NCBI RefSeq assembly: GCF_025698545.1
Contig: NC_068569.1
Coordinates: 1,364,001 to 1,428,000 of the forward strand
Direction: 5' to 3'
Length of the DNA: 64,000 nucleotides
Source of the DNA: Gossypium raimondii
Taxonomy: Eukaryota; Streptophyta; Magnoliopsida; Malvales; Malvaceae
Shown here: positions 47,131 to 58,863 of the stretch, piece after piece
How the letters are laid out: every line of letters begins with the position of its first letter
How positions within the stretch are numbered: position 1 is the stretch's first letter
Program-made: the position numbers and the translations under genes
Notes under the pieces: model-generated
What the model saw: the letters and a program-made list of their open reading frames with translations, nothing else
The model's database searches: none
Told to the model about the DNA's origin: nothing

Positions 47131-49559
47131 ATGAAATTCGGGAAGAGCCTCAGTAGCCAGATCGAGGAGACGTTGCCTGAATGGCGGGACAAGTTCCTTT
47201 CATATAAGGAGCTTAAGAAGAAAGTTAAGCTCATTCAACGTAACTCCGGTGAGAGACCGAATAAACGGCTTAGGCTGGATCAAAATTCTGGAGACGTTGT
47301 CTATGCTGGAGATAATGTCGGCGACGGAGACGGTATGTCGAGAGAGGAGACCGATTTTCTTAATCTGTTGGAAGATGAACTCGAGAAATTCAACACGTTT
47401 TTCGTTGAGAAAGAGGAAGAATACATCATTAGATTGAAGGTAATTACAACTCTGATTTGATTTCCATCTGTTTGATTGATTTGTAAGAAATTTCTCTTCT
47501 TTTCTTTCTCCTTTCCCGGTTCACAAGTAGAGATGTAAGATTTATTAACAGAGCCAAGACAAAACGACGTTTTGTTTAAATAATAGCAGATTTTCTTTCT
47601 TTTCTTTTGAAATTCTTTTTCCTTTCCGTAACGAGTCCGTTAAACTGTGTAAAACTTTTCTTGCTTGTCAAACTTGCGTGATAATTTCTTCTACAACCAT
47701 TGCACATATATTAAAGAATTGTTGAAAGTCATTTTTCTTGTAATGTATATATACTTGAAACGTAATTTAATTATAATTATTTACTTGCTTGGAATTCGTT
47801 GGATTACTGGAATAGAATATTTGAGGGATTAAGATTAGAAAGAACACTGTAAAACTTATTTGATTTAGTGAAGATTTGGTTACTTCGATTGCGATGTAAA
47901 GATTCCAAAGTTCCAGACGCAATGCTTTTTAATTTTATTCGTTGTGTAAAGATTATGCTTATTTGATGAGTCATTTTGGTTGGAGATGCAGGACTTACAA
48001 GACAACGTGGCAAAAGCAAAGGATTCTGATGAAAAGATGATAAAGATAAGGAAGGATATAGTGGACTTCCATGGCGAGATGGTTTTATTAGAAAATTATA
48101 GCGCCCTTAATTACACAGGTACTTATGCTTTTCTTATTCCCTACCTCTCTATTTTGTTTAATCAAATAAATATTTGCCACTTGCCTTGTTTCAATGATTT
48201 ACATATTTGATAGAACACCATTTTAGCCGGCCGAATGAGTTGTTTAGGGAAATTATTATTACGTTTTATAGCAACTTGCAAGCTCCTGTTCTAGGGAAAA
48301 TGACTTTATTCCGTGATCAAAAAGGAAAAAAAACTATTTTATCCTCCATGCTTTTCCTTTTGACATCAATATATTCTGCCAGACTACTTATCCACATCCA
48401 TTCTTCAATTAAACATTAAATGTTCACCATTTCTTTAAATGGCCCCGTTTCAGTGTAGTGGGAGCATTTGCTACAGCATGTGCTGCCACTATTATAGATT
48501 TATGCCAGTCTAGTTCTGAATTTCATTTCTCCCAACGGTTATATGGGAAAAATCTTTGGTGATGGTTTGTAATTCGCAAACGGAGTTACAAGTATTAAAA
48601 TATGCCCACTTTGATCATTTCTGTTCTATTTGACACAATACTTAGAATTCCCCATTGTTTCTTTTCAACCCATAAATAGAAAAATAATGCGCTTCAGCGT
48701 ACTCAAACTCACATCCTCCTGCATTGTCAATAATGCCCATATCAATCGAGCTATGACTCAATCGACTACCCTAGTTAATATTTGAAATTTAGTTTTCTTA
48801 TTTATTCTATTTTTTAAATTTAAAAATGTAAGTTTAGTTGTTAATCATATTAAAAATCCTTTAATAAATTTACGTTCATTACTACAATTTTTTTGTTACA
48901 TGCTTACAAAGTGATTTTTTTTAAATATAGCGAATTTAATAGAAAATTTTAGCTGGATTAACAATTAGATTTGAATTTTGTTATATGAAAAGTATAGATA
49001 TTAAATTTATGAAAATAAAAATGGAGTCAATTTCAAAAGTATAGTATTATACAAGAACTTGAAGCATATTTTAACCATAAGTTTGTAATTTTGAAAAGGA
49101 ACAAGACTATAATCGAAATAAACTCTAGTTATTTATTGGCAACTTTTGAATTATTTCTTAATGTATCAAGGGATAAATCATTAACACATTATGCAATGAA
49201 CAGGATTGGTGAAAATACTCAAGAAGTACGACAAAAGAACCGGTGCATTGATCCGCTCGCCTTTCATTCAAAGGGTGTTGCAACAACCCTTCTACGCCAC
49301 GGACTTGCTTTACAAGCTGGTGAAAGAGTGCGAGGCGATGCTGGAACACGTCTTCCCCAAGAAAGAAAAACCGGATTCAGTTGAAGCAAAGAATGTGGAG
49401 AGCTTATACATGAAAAGCACAATATCAGCATTGCGGGCATTGAAGGAAATCCGTAGTGGAAGCTCAACTGTTAGCGTTTTCTCATTGCCTCCGCTGCAAA
49501 GTAACGGATTGGAGGAGACATGGAAAATGATTCCCGTTCTGGAACAAGCAGCCAAGTAG
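47131..49559 (+). CDS. SPX domain protein of the SPX1/SPX2 type, 3 exons
   Basis: Exons are 47131-47439, 47992-48118 and 49204-49559 (309+127+356 = 792 nt, 263 aa), all with GT-AG introns and continuous frame. The protein starts MKFGKSLSSQIEETLPEWRD and contains an entire SPX domain (about residues 1-165): SYKELKKKVKLI, the acidic middle EEEYIIRLKDLQDN, YSALNYTGLVKILKKYDKRT, and ALIRSPFIQRVLQQPFYATDLL. Lys residues of the KILKKYDKR block form the inositol pyrophosphate pocket in this family. The C-terminal tail (SLYMKSTISALRALKEIRSG, then VFSLPPLQSNG) is typical of stand-alone SPX1/2 proteins, which in high phosphate bind PHR transcription factors and block them. No EXS, MFS or RING domain follows, which excludes PHO1, PHT5 and NLA types. 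Two P1BS motifs upstream suggest feedback control. Confidence 0.95.
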
Positions 49560-50386
49560 TTGAATTTGTGGTTCAAAATTATAATCTTATATTTTTGGGT
49601 CTTTACTTTTTAACTTCTCTAAATTTTCACACGCTTTTATAATGCAAGTCTTAGATACAAGTACTAACAAATGTAAATCCTATATTAATTGAAGGCACGG
49701 TTTGGTATAATCATCAATTATTGTTGAGATGTTTATATACTAATTAGTCGCTTATTCTTACGAGAGGTATCAGGAACGTGTTATTTCTGTAACATTTTAA
49801 GTTCCAATTGGATGGAAAATACTAGGGGATTAACAACTCGGTTAAGATCGACAAAACAAGATGTGATCAAATATCTTGACGAGAAAATCTTGAGAAATCA
49901 AAAAATATTCGAATCGAAGTATTTGGATTATGATAAAATGTTGCTATTATTTTATATGGACAATGAATATTATTTTATCCACTGGTACAAGAGATTCACT
50001 AAATGTCACGTGTTTGTTTTTAATATAATTTTATTTTTTAATATCACATTATGGTGTTTTTAATTCCAATATTTTTATATAAAAAGTATTTTTAAATATT
50101 ATATAAAATTTATTAATTATTTTTATTTACTCGAAATTAATATTAAAATCGAAAATCAAATTGATTCAAAAATTTCTATTAAACCCAACTCATCCTTAAG
50201 AGAAACAAAAGGAAATCGATTCGATTTGAAGTTTCGAAGCTTTCTAAACAAATATAATAATGCAATTTTTTTGGGATTTTAAAGAGAAATCCTTAGCTAA
50301 AATTGAAACTCAGGCAACACATTTGAGATTTGTACAATCATACAAATCTTTTATAAATTAAAAATTGTCCAACAATTCATCTTCGG
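49560..50386. other. 3' flank of the SPX gene and spacer
   Basis: The first 150 bases or so are the likely 3' UTR. The open frame at 49812-50063 has no recognisable domain. No other feature was seen. Confidence 0.4.
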
Positions 50387-50770
50387 AGGGGTATTTGGCA
50401 GGGTGACCCTCTTTCGCCGTATCTATTTCTTCTTTGTGCTGAGGGGTTTAGTTTTCTGCTTTGGCAAGCAGAGGCACGGGGAACTGTGCATTGTTTTGCA
50501 GTGTGTGGGACTGTGGACCATCAGTTTCTCATCTTTCACTTGTCGACGACAGTTTCTTTTTTTTTAGGGACACTCAGGAGGAAAGTCGGGCGGTGCGTCA
50601 TATTCTTTAAACTTACGAGCAGGCTATCAATTATAAAAAAATCTGGAGTTATGTTTAGTACTAATACTTCGTTGGCGGATAAGCAGTGTGTTCATTTTAT
50701 GCTGGGGGTGGACTCCCTTCTTTTATATGGGTCGTATCTAGGTTTTCCGTCACTAATTGGTAAGAATAAA
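50387..50770 (+). pseudogene. LINE reverse-transcriptase fragment, frameshifted
   Basis: It reads RGIWQGDPLSPYLFLLCAEG and then FSFLLWQAEARGTVH. A frame slip follows near the catalytic site, where an FVDDS version of the FADD box can be read with a frame change around 50540-50557. After another slip come KKSGVMFSTNTS and YLGFPSLIGKNK. These blocks, in this order, are those of plant non-LTR (LINE, L1-like) reverse transcriptases. Only about 130 residues of the domain remain, with at least two frame breaks, so it is dead. It stops 63 bases before the tRNA-Glu gene. Confidence 0.8.
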
Positions 50771-50833
50771 AATATTGAGGCTAAACTTCATATTTGTGAA
50801 GCTAAAAGTCGACATGATAAACCCAAAATTTAT

Positions 50834-50905
50834 TCCGTTGCCGGGACTTGAACCCGGGTCTCTCGGGTGAGAGCCGAGTATCCTAACCACCTAGACTACA
50901 ACGGA
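50834..50905 (-). tRNA. tRNA-Glu (CTC)
   Basis: The minus-strand sequence of 72 nt begins TCCGTTGTAGTCTAGGTGG and ends GGGTTCAAGTCCCGGCAACGG-A. The acceptor stem TCCGTTG/CAACGGA pairs fully. The anticodon stem CTCGG/CCGAG closes the loop CTCTCAC, with anticodon CTC (Glu). The T arm CCCGG-GTTCAAG-(T)CCCGG is normal, and A and B boxes are both intact. No intron. Confidence 0.95.
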
Positions 50906-51842
50906 TTTGTAACTAGCGCTGCTTTGAATTTTATATATTTATTTTTTAACGAAAATGAATCTCTGCTCTTAGAAATTAGTATGTCAACCATTTATTACAG
51001 GTATTGCCCTGTTTATGTTTTGTCCAAAAATAAACATGCAAATGTAAGAACATCAACATCCATGTAATAAATAATTTTTACCGAATTTTAATAATTAATT
51101 TTTTCACAGCATTATTCATCGGAATCTGTAATGTTGCATTAGCCATTAATTCATTTTAAAATTTTATAATAATATATCACTAAATTCTACAATAAACTAT
51201 TAAAACCACTAATTAAACTAACCATGTCCATCCACACATATAAATCACTCATTATATAATACCAAATTATTATTTTATATAGAAAACGACAAATATGGCA
51301 TCTATAGCACAAAATGTACATTAATTTTCATTATTAGTCATTTTTCTTTTACTTGCTCACCGTTAAACAAAATAATGAATTGCGTACACAATGATACATA
51401 ATCCTCAATTCTAATAATAAACTTTATGAATCATATCAGTGTGAAGGTGAAGAAAAACATAAACAATTAAAAAAGATAGGAACATATACTTAATCCCTCA
51501 ATTTTCAACTTGAGCAAGAAAAACGCGTTGAGGAATAAAGGGTAAAAGCACCCAAGGATAAGAAAGGCCTCTTACGTTATCATTTGCCATTTCTTGTAGC
51601 ATAATTAATATGTACTTATATCCACGTATTATCGCATTAATCATTTCAATGCACTACTATTATAAACGGTCCTACACATTCCACTACAAAGATGGTGAAG
51701 AGTAGCCCATATTTGGACGAAAAGACAGGCCAATAATGCAATATAAGCAAAACCCATTATCCATATGTATATATAAATGCTGGTGCTCTGAACCTGGTTG
51801 GCTATTTATGATTTGGTTCTTTGTTTAGGAGCAGTTGTGAAA
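50906..51842. other. Spacer and promoter of the peroxidase gene
   Basis: No gene is present. A CCAAT element at 51730-51734 and a TATATAAA box at 51770-51777 lie 66-113 bases before the peroxidase ATG and are the likely core promoter. Confidence 0.55.
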
Positions 51843-53075
51843 ATGGGAGCTTTTTGGTTGGTTTTTATAGTAAACATAGTGATGGTTTCGTTAGTTCAGG
51901 GCCAGGGATCAGGTTTGCAGAATGGATTTTATTCATCTTCGTGTCCAAAGGCTGGAGCTGTTGTAAGGTCTACTGTTGAATCACACTTCAACAAAGATCC
52001 TACTATTGCTGCTGCCTTGCTTAGGCTCCATTTCCATGACTGCTTCGTTCAGGTTGCTCTGCTCTTCTCATTGAATTCTTGTATTGGAACTGATTAAATG
52101 GTGGATCACATGATTTTTTATGCAGGGTTGCGATGGCTCGGTGCTGATCTCCGGCTCTTCTGCCGAGAGAAGCGCGTTGCCGAACCTTGGATTACGAGGA
52201 TTCGAAGTCATTGATGATGCAAAAGCACTACTGGAATCTTTATGCCCTGGAGTCGTCTCGTGTGCTGATATATTAGCAGTGGCAGCTCGGGATGCCGTCG
52301 ACTTGGTAACATTCCTGCGCCCGCACACGTACACATATAGACATGACTTTAATTCAAAATACAGTGATCTCATTAATATGTTTCCATGTCAGAGTGATGG
52401 TCCAAGTTGGGCTGTTCCAACCGGAAGAAGGGATGGCAGGGTATCTTCGTCTTCTCAAACCTCAAGTTTACCGTCTCCACTCGAGTCCATTGCTGTTCAA
52501 AGGCAAAAATTTGCTGCAAAAGGCCTCAACGATCATGATCTTGTAACCTTAGTAGGTATACATATATATGTATATACATGTGTAAATAAATAATACACCA
52601 TCGCCTCTAAAATTCCAATGGTTCAATTACATGTTATGTTTACATGGCAGGGGCACATACCATAGGACAAACGGATTGCTTGTTCTTCCGGTACCGCCTA
52701 TACAACTTCACAACAACTGGAAGTGCTGATCCGACGATTAACCAATCTTTCTTAACACAACTACAATCTCTTTGTCCGAGAAACGGTGACGGCTCAAAAA
52801 AGGTTGGACTAGATATAGGTAGCGAGACGAAGTTTGATGTGAGCTTCTTCAAAAACGTCCGTGACGGCAAAGGAGTGTTGGAATCGGACCAGAGGCTTTG
52901 GGGAGATGATGGCACGCGTAGGGTAGTGGAAAACTATGCAGAGAACGTAAGAGGATTGTTGGGGTTAAGGTTTGATTATGAGTTCCGTAAAGCGATGATA
53001 AAGATGAGTAGCATTGAGGTGAAAACTGGTTCCGATGGAGAGATTAGGAAGACATGTTCAAAGATCAATAAGTGA
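51843..53075 (+). CDS. Class III secretory peroxidase, 4 exons
   Basis: Exons are 51843-52052, 52126-52305, 52393-52555 and 52651-53075 (978 nt, 325 aa), all GT-AG and in frame; the three introns fit the common plant peroxidase layout. A signal peptide is predicted at about 1-22 ([20 protein letters not shown]). Mature hallmarks follow in order: [15 protein letters not shown], the distal haem pocket [19 protein letters not shown] (distal His in HFHDC), [16 protein letters not shown], the proximal His motif [12 protein letters not shown], and a C-terminal half with [18 protein letters not shown]. The conserved cysteines and both haem histidines are present, so it should be active. It would oxidise phenolics with hydrogen peroxide in the wall or apoplast. 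I chose the ATG at 51843 because it starts directly before the signal peptide. The paralogue and physiological substrate cannot be assigned. Confidence 0.95.
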
Positions 53076-53136
53076 ATGTAGATAAATTGGTTAGCAGTAA
53101 CAGAACATAGTATTAGAATCTGAAACAAAAAGTAAC

Positions 53137-53218
53137 CGTCGCCTGAGAGATTCGAACTCTCGCGGGATGAACCCATGTACTTAGCAGGCACACGCCTTAA
53201 CCACTCGGCCAAAGCGAC
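53137..53218 (-). tRNA. tRNA-Ser (GCT)
   Basis: The minus-strand sequence of 82 nt begins GTCGCTTTGGCCGAGTGG and ends GAGAGTTCGAATCTCTCAGG-CGACG. The acceptor stem GTCGCTT/AGGCGAC pairs with one G-T. The anticodon is GCT in loop TGCTAAG. It has the long variable arm of class II tRNAs (GGG-TTCAT-CCC). A and B boxes are intact. It lies 61 bases past the peroxidase stop codon on the opposite strand. Confidence 0.95.
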
Positions 53219-53348
53219 TTGGATGTCAAATCTGTCACTCCAATTTAACTATTGGTAATGCAGGAAGTGGATTTGCCATGGAATGTTTCATGTTTGTTTA
53301 AGCTATTCGTAGTAGAAGTGTTTGTCTGTTCGCCTTACAGCAAAAAAA

Positions 53349-53422
53349 ACTTGGTTTAAGGTTGTCTTTAACTGAGACTTGGTTTACTTGGTTTAAGGTT
53401 GTCTTTAACTGAGACTTGGTTT
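53349..53422. repeat. 37-bp exact tandem duplication
   Basis: The 37-base unit beginning ACTTGGTTTAAGGTTGTC occurs at 53349-53385 and again at 53386-53422. A run of 12 C bases follows at about 53451-53462. Confidence 0.9.
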
Positions 53423-53462
53423 AGTTAGAATTGGATGTATAGATTATGTCCCCCCCCCCCCC

Positions 53463-54045
53463 GCCCTTTTTTTTTAAGAAAAAAATAACACTAAATTAAT
53501 TATATAGCGACATTTGAGCAAAAGAAACATCTATAGACTTATTCATATCAATAAAGGTGCGAGCCATCAAGGGAGGGACATCAAGGACTTGCAAGTTGTC
53601 TTTCTCAATCAAGGCTTGCTTAGCTAAGCAATCCGCAACTTGATTTTGTTCCCTCGGGATATACCGCAGAAACCGCTGATTTTCCTGAGATAAAATATTA
53701 GGAATTCGCCTAATCAAAGCGAAATTTGAAGCAGTGGAAGAGTTTCCAAGGATGGTTTTAATAACTTCCAAACTGTCAGATTGAATGATGACTGGATCAT
53801 AGCCACTTCGTTGAACAAGTTTGAGACCTTAAAAAAATGCCCCAGAGTTCCGCATCAAAGACCGAACATTTACCAAGGAACCGGTTATATCCAACAATTC
53901 AATTTCTATCATTATCGCGAACAACACCCCTAGCTGTAGCAAATCTAGAATCCAGTTGTACTGCCCCATTTGTGCTAAGATAGACTCGTTCCCCAGTGGC
54001 ATGTGCTTTGAAAGAGCGTTCAAAGCATCCGGTAAGAACTTTTAG
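53463..54045 (-). pseudogene. LINE-type RNase H (RVT_3) fragment, 5' truncated and frameshifted
   Basis: On the minus strand, pieces read VYLSTNGAVQLDSRFATARG and VVRDND, and after frame slips LVQRSGYDPVIIQSDSLEVI, then FLRYIPREQNQVADCLAKQA. This is the RNase H-like domain at the C terminus of plant LINE polyproteins: the (N)TDGA start, the QSD(S/C) Asp box and the VADCLAK box. It is interrupted by frameshifts between about 53830 and 53940, and the reverse transcriptase part is missing. The minus-strand 3' end runs into an A-rich stretch (T run at 53467-53475), a plausible poly(A) tail. Confidence 0.75.
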
Positions 54046-54739
54046 AGTTGAAGAGAAAAAATAAATCGCCCAAAAAATAACATTAATTTTAAGTTTTTGA
54101 ATTGGTATCATTATTCTTTTAATAACATTATTTGCATTTCAAAAAAAAAAAAACCACTTCAATCATTTGTTTTACTATTTATTATTTACTAGTAATTTCA
54201 TATACATTTTTTAATGAAAATGAAATGATAAACATCAATCTATTTATAACATTATAAAATTAAATATCAAATTATATTGAATTAAAATATAAAATTCTAA
54301 TTCTAAGCTTTAAAGTTGTACTTAAACCAAATAAGTTTCATACTTTTTATTTATTAATATTCAAAGAGATAGAAATTTTTTAATGGTTCGAGTGTAGTGA
54401 AAATCTGAACTTGAATGAAAAATTAGGTAATTTTTAAAAATATATAGATCTCATTGAGGGATGTCTAAGATTTGTATCTAAGATTAAGTCTAGGACAAAA
54501 TTTTTATCACTATATTAGGAAAAATATTTGGTACACTATCAAAGGAGTTTTTAAACTTTAAGGTCAGGGGTTGACAAGTGTCCTACAAAATACAATAAGT
54601 TACTAAAAATATATATTTAAAAAAACACATGTCAATTTTTAAGATTACTCATGAAATAAAAAAAGGGTACAGTGTCAATGTACCAAACACATGTAGATTT
54701 TGAGAATTGCTTGGTTGAAAAAATGAAAACGAAAGAAGA
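54046..54739. other. Intergenic spacer
   Basis: AT-rich; no gene or clear element ends seen. Confidence 0.4.
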
Positions 54740-55558
54740 TGTAATGACTTATTTAGCCCTCCAACTTTACAAAAAATTCAATTTAACTTTTATTTATTGT
54801 TTTACTATTTTTAGCTATTAAACTTGTTTTTTTATTAAATCACCCCAAAGAGATAAATATCAAAATTATACATGAACTATGGTTTAATGGGCAATTGTAT
54901 ACATGAACTTTGGTTTTGTACAATTTTATACATTAAATTTTGATTTGATCCAATTCTTGTGAATTGTTAACACAATTATTGATATAGCATCATTTTATGT
55001 TTATATATTGCATGCCTAAATAATTATATTTATCCAATATAAAAAAGTAAAAGTATTTATTTCTTTAAATGTATACGATTAAATCAAAATTAATGTTTCA
55101 AGTATACATTTGAACCACAATTAGAGTTTCATGTGTATAATTGCACTAAAATAAAGTTAATGTATACAATTACACATTAAATCGAGTTCATATATAATTT
55201 TGAGATTTCTCTCAAAATTAATGTTTTTAACTTTGTTGATATGGCATACACTTGGATTGCCACGTGGATGATACGTCGACATTTAGTTAATGTTTTAAAA
55301 TTTCAAAAATCATATAAATTTCACTTTTAAAATTAAAATTATTAAAAATATTTTTAAATTAACAAAATTAATTAAATGTTAACATGTTATCCACGTGTAT
55401 GTCACGTCAACAAAGTTAACAAATATTAATTTTTTTATCCATTTTGAGATGACTTGAAAAGAAAAATATGACATCAATGCTAAAAAACGAAAAATAAATG
55501 AAAAATTAAAATAATTTAATTTATAAATTTAGAGGTCAAAAGGTTATTATAGCATGAA
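54740..55558. mobile_element. MITE-like element with long inverted ends, interrupted by a second MITE
   Basis: The left outer arm (from AATGACTTATTTAGCCCTCC, through TTTTTAGCTATTAAAC, to AAATCACCCCAAA) matches the reverse complement of the right arm (CTTTTGACCTCTAAATTTAT, through TTTTTAGCATTGATG, to AAGTCATCTCAAAA). The match resumes right of the inner element with ACTTTGTTGATATGGCATAC against ACTTTGTTGACGTGACATAC. Borders are approximate. Confidence 0.6.
54850..55213. mobile_element. Inner MITE nested in the left arm of the outer one
   Basis: The left end GAGATAAATATCAAAATTAT matches the reverse-complemented right end GAGAGAAATCTCAAAATTAT and continues with ATGAACT and AATTGTATACATGAACTTT-like blocks for about 100 bases on each side. 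The element is about 364 bp with no coding capacity. Confidence 0.7.
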
Positions 55559-57635
55559 AAAATGCACCTCTAATGAAATTTTAAAATTTCTCATTTAAAT
55601 TCTTACCTCTTTTTAAGAGAGTGGGTGGGATTAACACACGTACTTGATTGTTTTCATTGATGACTTCATTAACGGGGATCATGAACTTGAACATAAATAA
55701 TTTTTGAATATGGAATTAATATATCAATTGAAAAGTTGTGTTAGATTTTAATTTGGTCATTTTCAGTTTTTATGTTTTAGAATTTGAAAAGTTTAGTCCT
55801 AATCAAATAATAATTATTACATCCATTAAATTATCCTATTTTTAAAATTTGATATGTCAAATATACTATCATATGTGTAATGTTATATCTGTTTGTTATT
55901 TTCACATATTGCTTACAAGAAATTAGTTAATAGATTTAACAATTCTCATTAATACTAAGACTAAAAGTTTGAAATTAAAAAATATAACCACTAAGAATGA
56001 TCCAGGTTGGTGAACGTGGATTAAGTCCCAAATAGATTTAATTGTTACCATTGGATCGAGACTAAAATTTTAAAATTAGAAAAATATAGAAATTAAAATT
56101 GATCAAATTAAAGGCATTATTTAATAAATTTAAAAATTAGATTTAATTGTTAACTTTTAATAATAAAAAGACATTATTTAATAGATTAGAATTTAACAAA
56201 TATTTTAATAGCATTAACAATTCTTAAAAATTCACATAAGCATTTCAATAAGAATAAAGTACTTAGGTGAACTAATGAGATACTAAATATGTGAAAAATA
56301 AAATATAAAGATCAAAATTGAAATTTAACCATTATTATGTAATCCTTTATTATCATATCAAAATCAATTAAATATAGATTTTGAATAAATATTAAATAAT
56401 GCTTTGTATTCGTATTTTATTACAATTTCATTATAAACTTTTAAAACTAATTTATTATTTAAATTGAGATTATTTGTATTGTGATAATAAAAACACAAAA
56501 AGACATTAGAGATGATTATTTTAGTGATTTTAATCCTTTTACCATGCTACAATTTGAGATTTATTTTCACTCTTTTCACTATGATTTATAAATCAATTCT
56601 CCTTTTCTCATATTTTAGAAAATCTTATAGACATTTTTAAACACTAATTCATCTCCTCTTAATTTTTTCATTTCTAATATTAACGCCAAAAATTGAACTT
56701 GCACAATCCTCTAATCTCACACTTTAACTGCTCATTCAATGTTTTTAAAAAACTAAAAGCAATTGTAATATTTAAAAAAAAATGTTAATGCTCTTATAAT
56801 AAAATTTATTAGTTAATTATACACAATAAGCTTTACGAACTTATTTATTGTCTTCTTTTGTATGTTTTTGAGCTATGTTTATACATTCTCATTGGTTTCT
56901 AACCGTTTGAAGTAGTTAGAAGAAAAATTGAGCCGTTGAAGAAATTAAATCGAGCGTTAAATCCAATTGTAACAGCCTATGTTATGCTACTCTGCTTAAA
57001 TAATATGACCATTAAAATCTTAAGCATCGGACCTTGAGGTTGTATTCTGATACCTCTAGGTTTGAGGTTTGATTCATCCTCATTTGGAGTTCAACACTCT
57101 TAAATATTCGAAGGACAAATTGACCCCTCAAATTTCGAATCTAATACATAGTTATATGTATCGGACCACAACCTAAGTTATGCCAAAATAAACTTTGAAT
57201 GATATTTAAGAACTTTTGACCTCGTAAAATTTCTTTAAGTGCTTAAATAATTTTGAAAATTATGTGAAGATAATTTATTAAGATTTAACATAAAATCTTA
57301 CAAAATTTAAGTAAAGAATTAATTTATTATATCACAACACTTGAAAATAAAAATAATATATTTTATTTTATTTTCATTTTTATAAAAGTTAAGCATAATA
57401 CTTTGAATATTTCTCTTTTAAAAATATGTTTTCAGCATTTATTTTTTTTTAAAAATGAACACAGCTAAGTATTAAATAAAATTATTATTAGAATACGGTT
57501 AACAAATTAATTATTAAAAGAAATATTTTTTTTGAATACTTTTATCAAACACCTTGAGTCAACCCAATACTTTCTTTTTATTTGTTTTTCATTTTGAGTT
57601 GTTTAGTTCACGTTAATCGGCTTCCCTCTATCTTT
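55559..57635. other. Intergenic spacer
   Basis: No gene supported. There are several AT-rich stretches with MITE-like wording (for example 55740-56340) and a GTAACAGCC start-like motif near 56970, but no paired ends could be set. Confidence 0.4.
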
Positions 57636-58291
57636 ATTCTGTTCATGGGTCAGGTCATTCGGCCCGACTCAAAGACTCGCCAAAAATATAAGAGGGTTTA
57701 AATGAAAATATAGGCTCGAAAAATAGACTTGGACAAAAAAATAAGGCCCGTTTAAAAAACAGGCTGGGTCTCGAGTAAGGCTTTTTTGCCCTGGCCCGGC
57801 CCGAATTCACTAAAGGACAAAAAAATTTGTTTTTTTAATATTATTTTCTCCCTATTTTGCTACCATTTTACTGATATGTTGCTATTATTTTGCTGTTATT
57901 ATTTGGATATTGTATAAAACTTATTTTATTGTTAATTTTGTTATTATTTTAAAGACATTTGTTAATTTTGTTATTATTTTAGAGCCATTTGCTTGTTAAG
58001 TTGCATCTATCTTAGTGTTATTTATATATACATATTTTTTAAAATTTATTTTTAATTTGTTGGGAAATATTTATTTTGATGTTTTTAGTATTTTTGATGT
58101 ATTATATATATTTTAAAATTATATAAAAATTAATATGGGCAGGCCGGGTCAGGCCCGAGTTTTAACATTTTTATTCATGTCAACTTGAGCAAAAATTTAA
58201 ACCCATTTTTCGAGTCGGGCCGGGTTCGAGCCTAGCAAACAGGCCTAAATTTTTAATTGAGCCCAGCCCGGCCCGGCCATGCACAGCTCTA
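57636..58291 (-). mobile_element. Second copy of the non-autonomous hAT-like element, inverted
   Basis: It is the reverse-complement homologue of 44117-44786 over its whole length, for example CATATTAATTTTTATATAA, ATTTCCCAACAAATT and TAGATGCAACTTAACAAGC in the other orientation. The right tip, reverse-complemented, is TAGAGCTGTGCATGGCCGGG. The left tip is degraded and the flanks do not give a clear 8-bp duplication, so this copy looks older. Confidence 0.7.
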
Positions 58292-58863
58292 GTCTAGACA
58301 ACCTAAAATTAGAAAAGAATGAATTAAAAGTACGTAAATTAATTTTCATTTGTCTGACCGGAATAAGTGTAGTGTCATAGACTCATAATAAAGATTACCA
58401 ACCTATATCCCCTACAATTCCTGATGTAGAATGAAATAAAATATTATAATTGATTAGTGGCTCTAGTTTTTCAAAAATTATTTATGATTTTTTTAATAAT
58501 AATCTCATTATAAGTTGTTATCATATATACTTTTTTTAATGTAATGTTTAGTAAGACCTATAGCCCCTCTCCAACTCTTAAATAGGAGGATAATGCATTT
58601 TAGGACACTCGTATTCACATTCTCCTACACTGACAACAATACAAATACTAATCGAATTAAAATTCAATCGAAATTTATTTATGAATTTTTAACTATGGAG
58701 ATTTTCAGCGGATAAATTTCCTTGCTAGCACATAATTGTTATCTTATCTTGTTATAAAAGTAATTTTAACCTTTATCTTTCTTAAATAATCTTATATTTT
58801 TTATAATATTATATATTTACAATTTTACCTCAAATTTCAATGATTTTTTTACTTTACTTAAAT
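58292..58863. other. Intergenic spacer
   Basis: AT-rich; no gene seen. Confidence 0.4.

Noticed and set aside
49091-49576. Alternative frames of 97, 88, 67 and 63 codons over SPX exon 3
   Set aside because: Shadows of the real exon at 49204-49559.
49812-50063. 83-codon open frame after the SPX gene
   Set aside because: No domain or homologue recognised; the second half is low-complexity Phe/Ile-rich.
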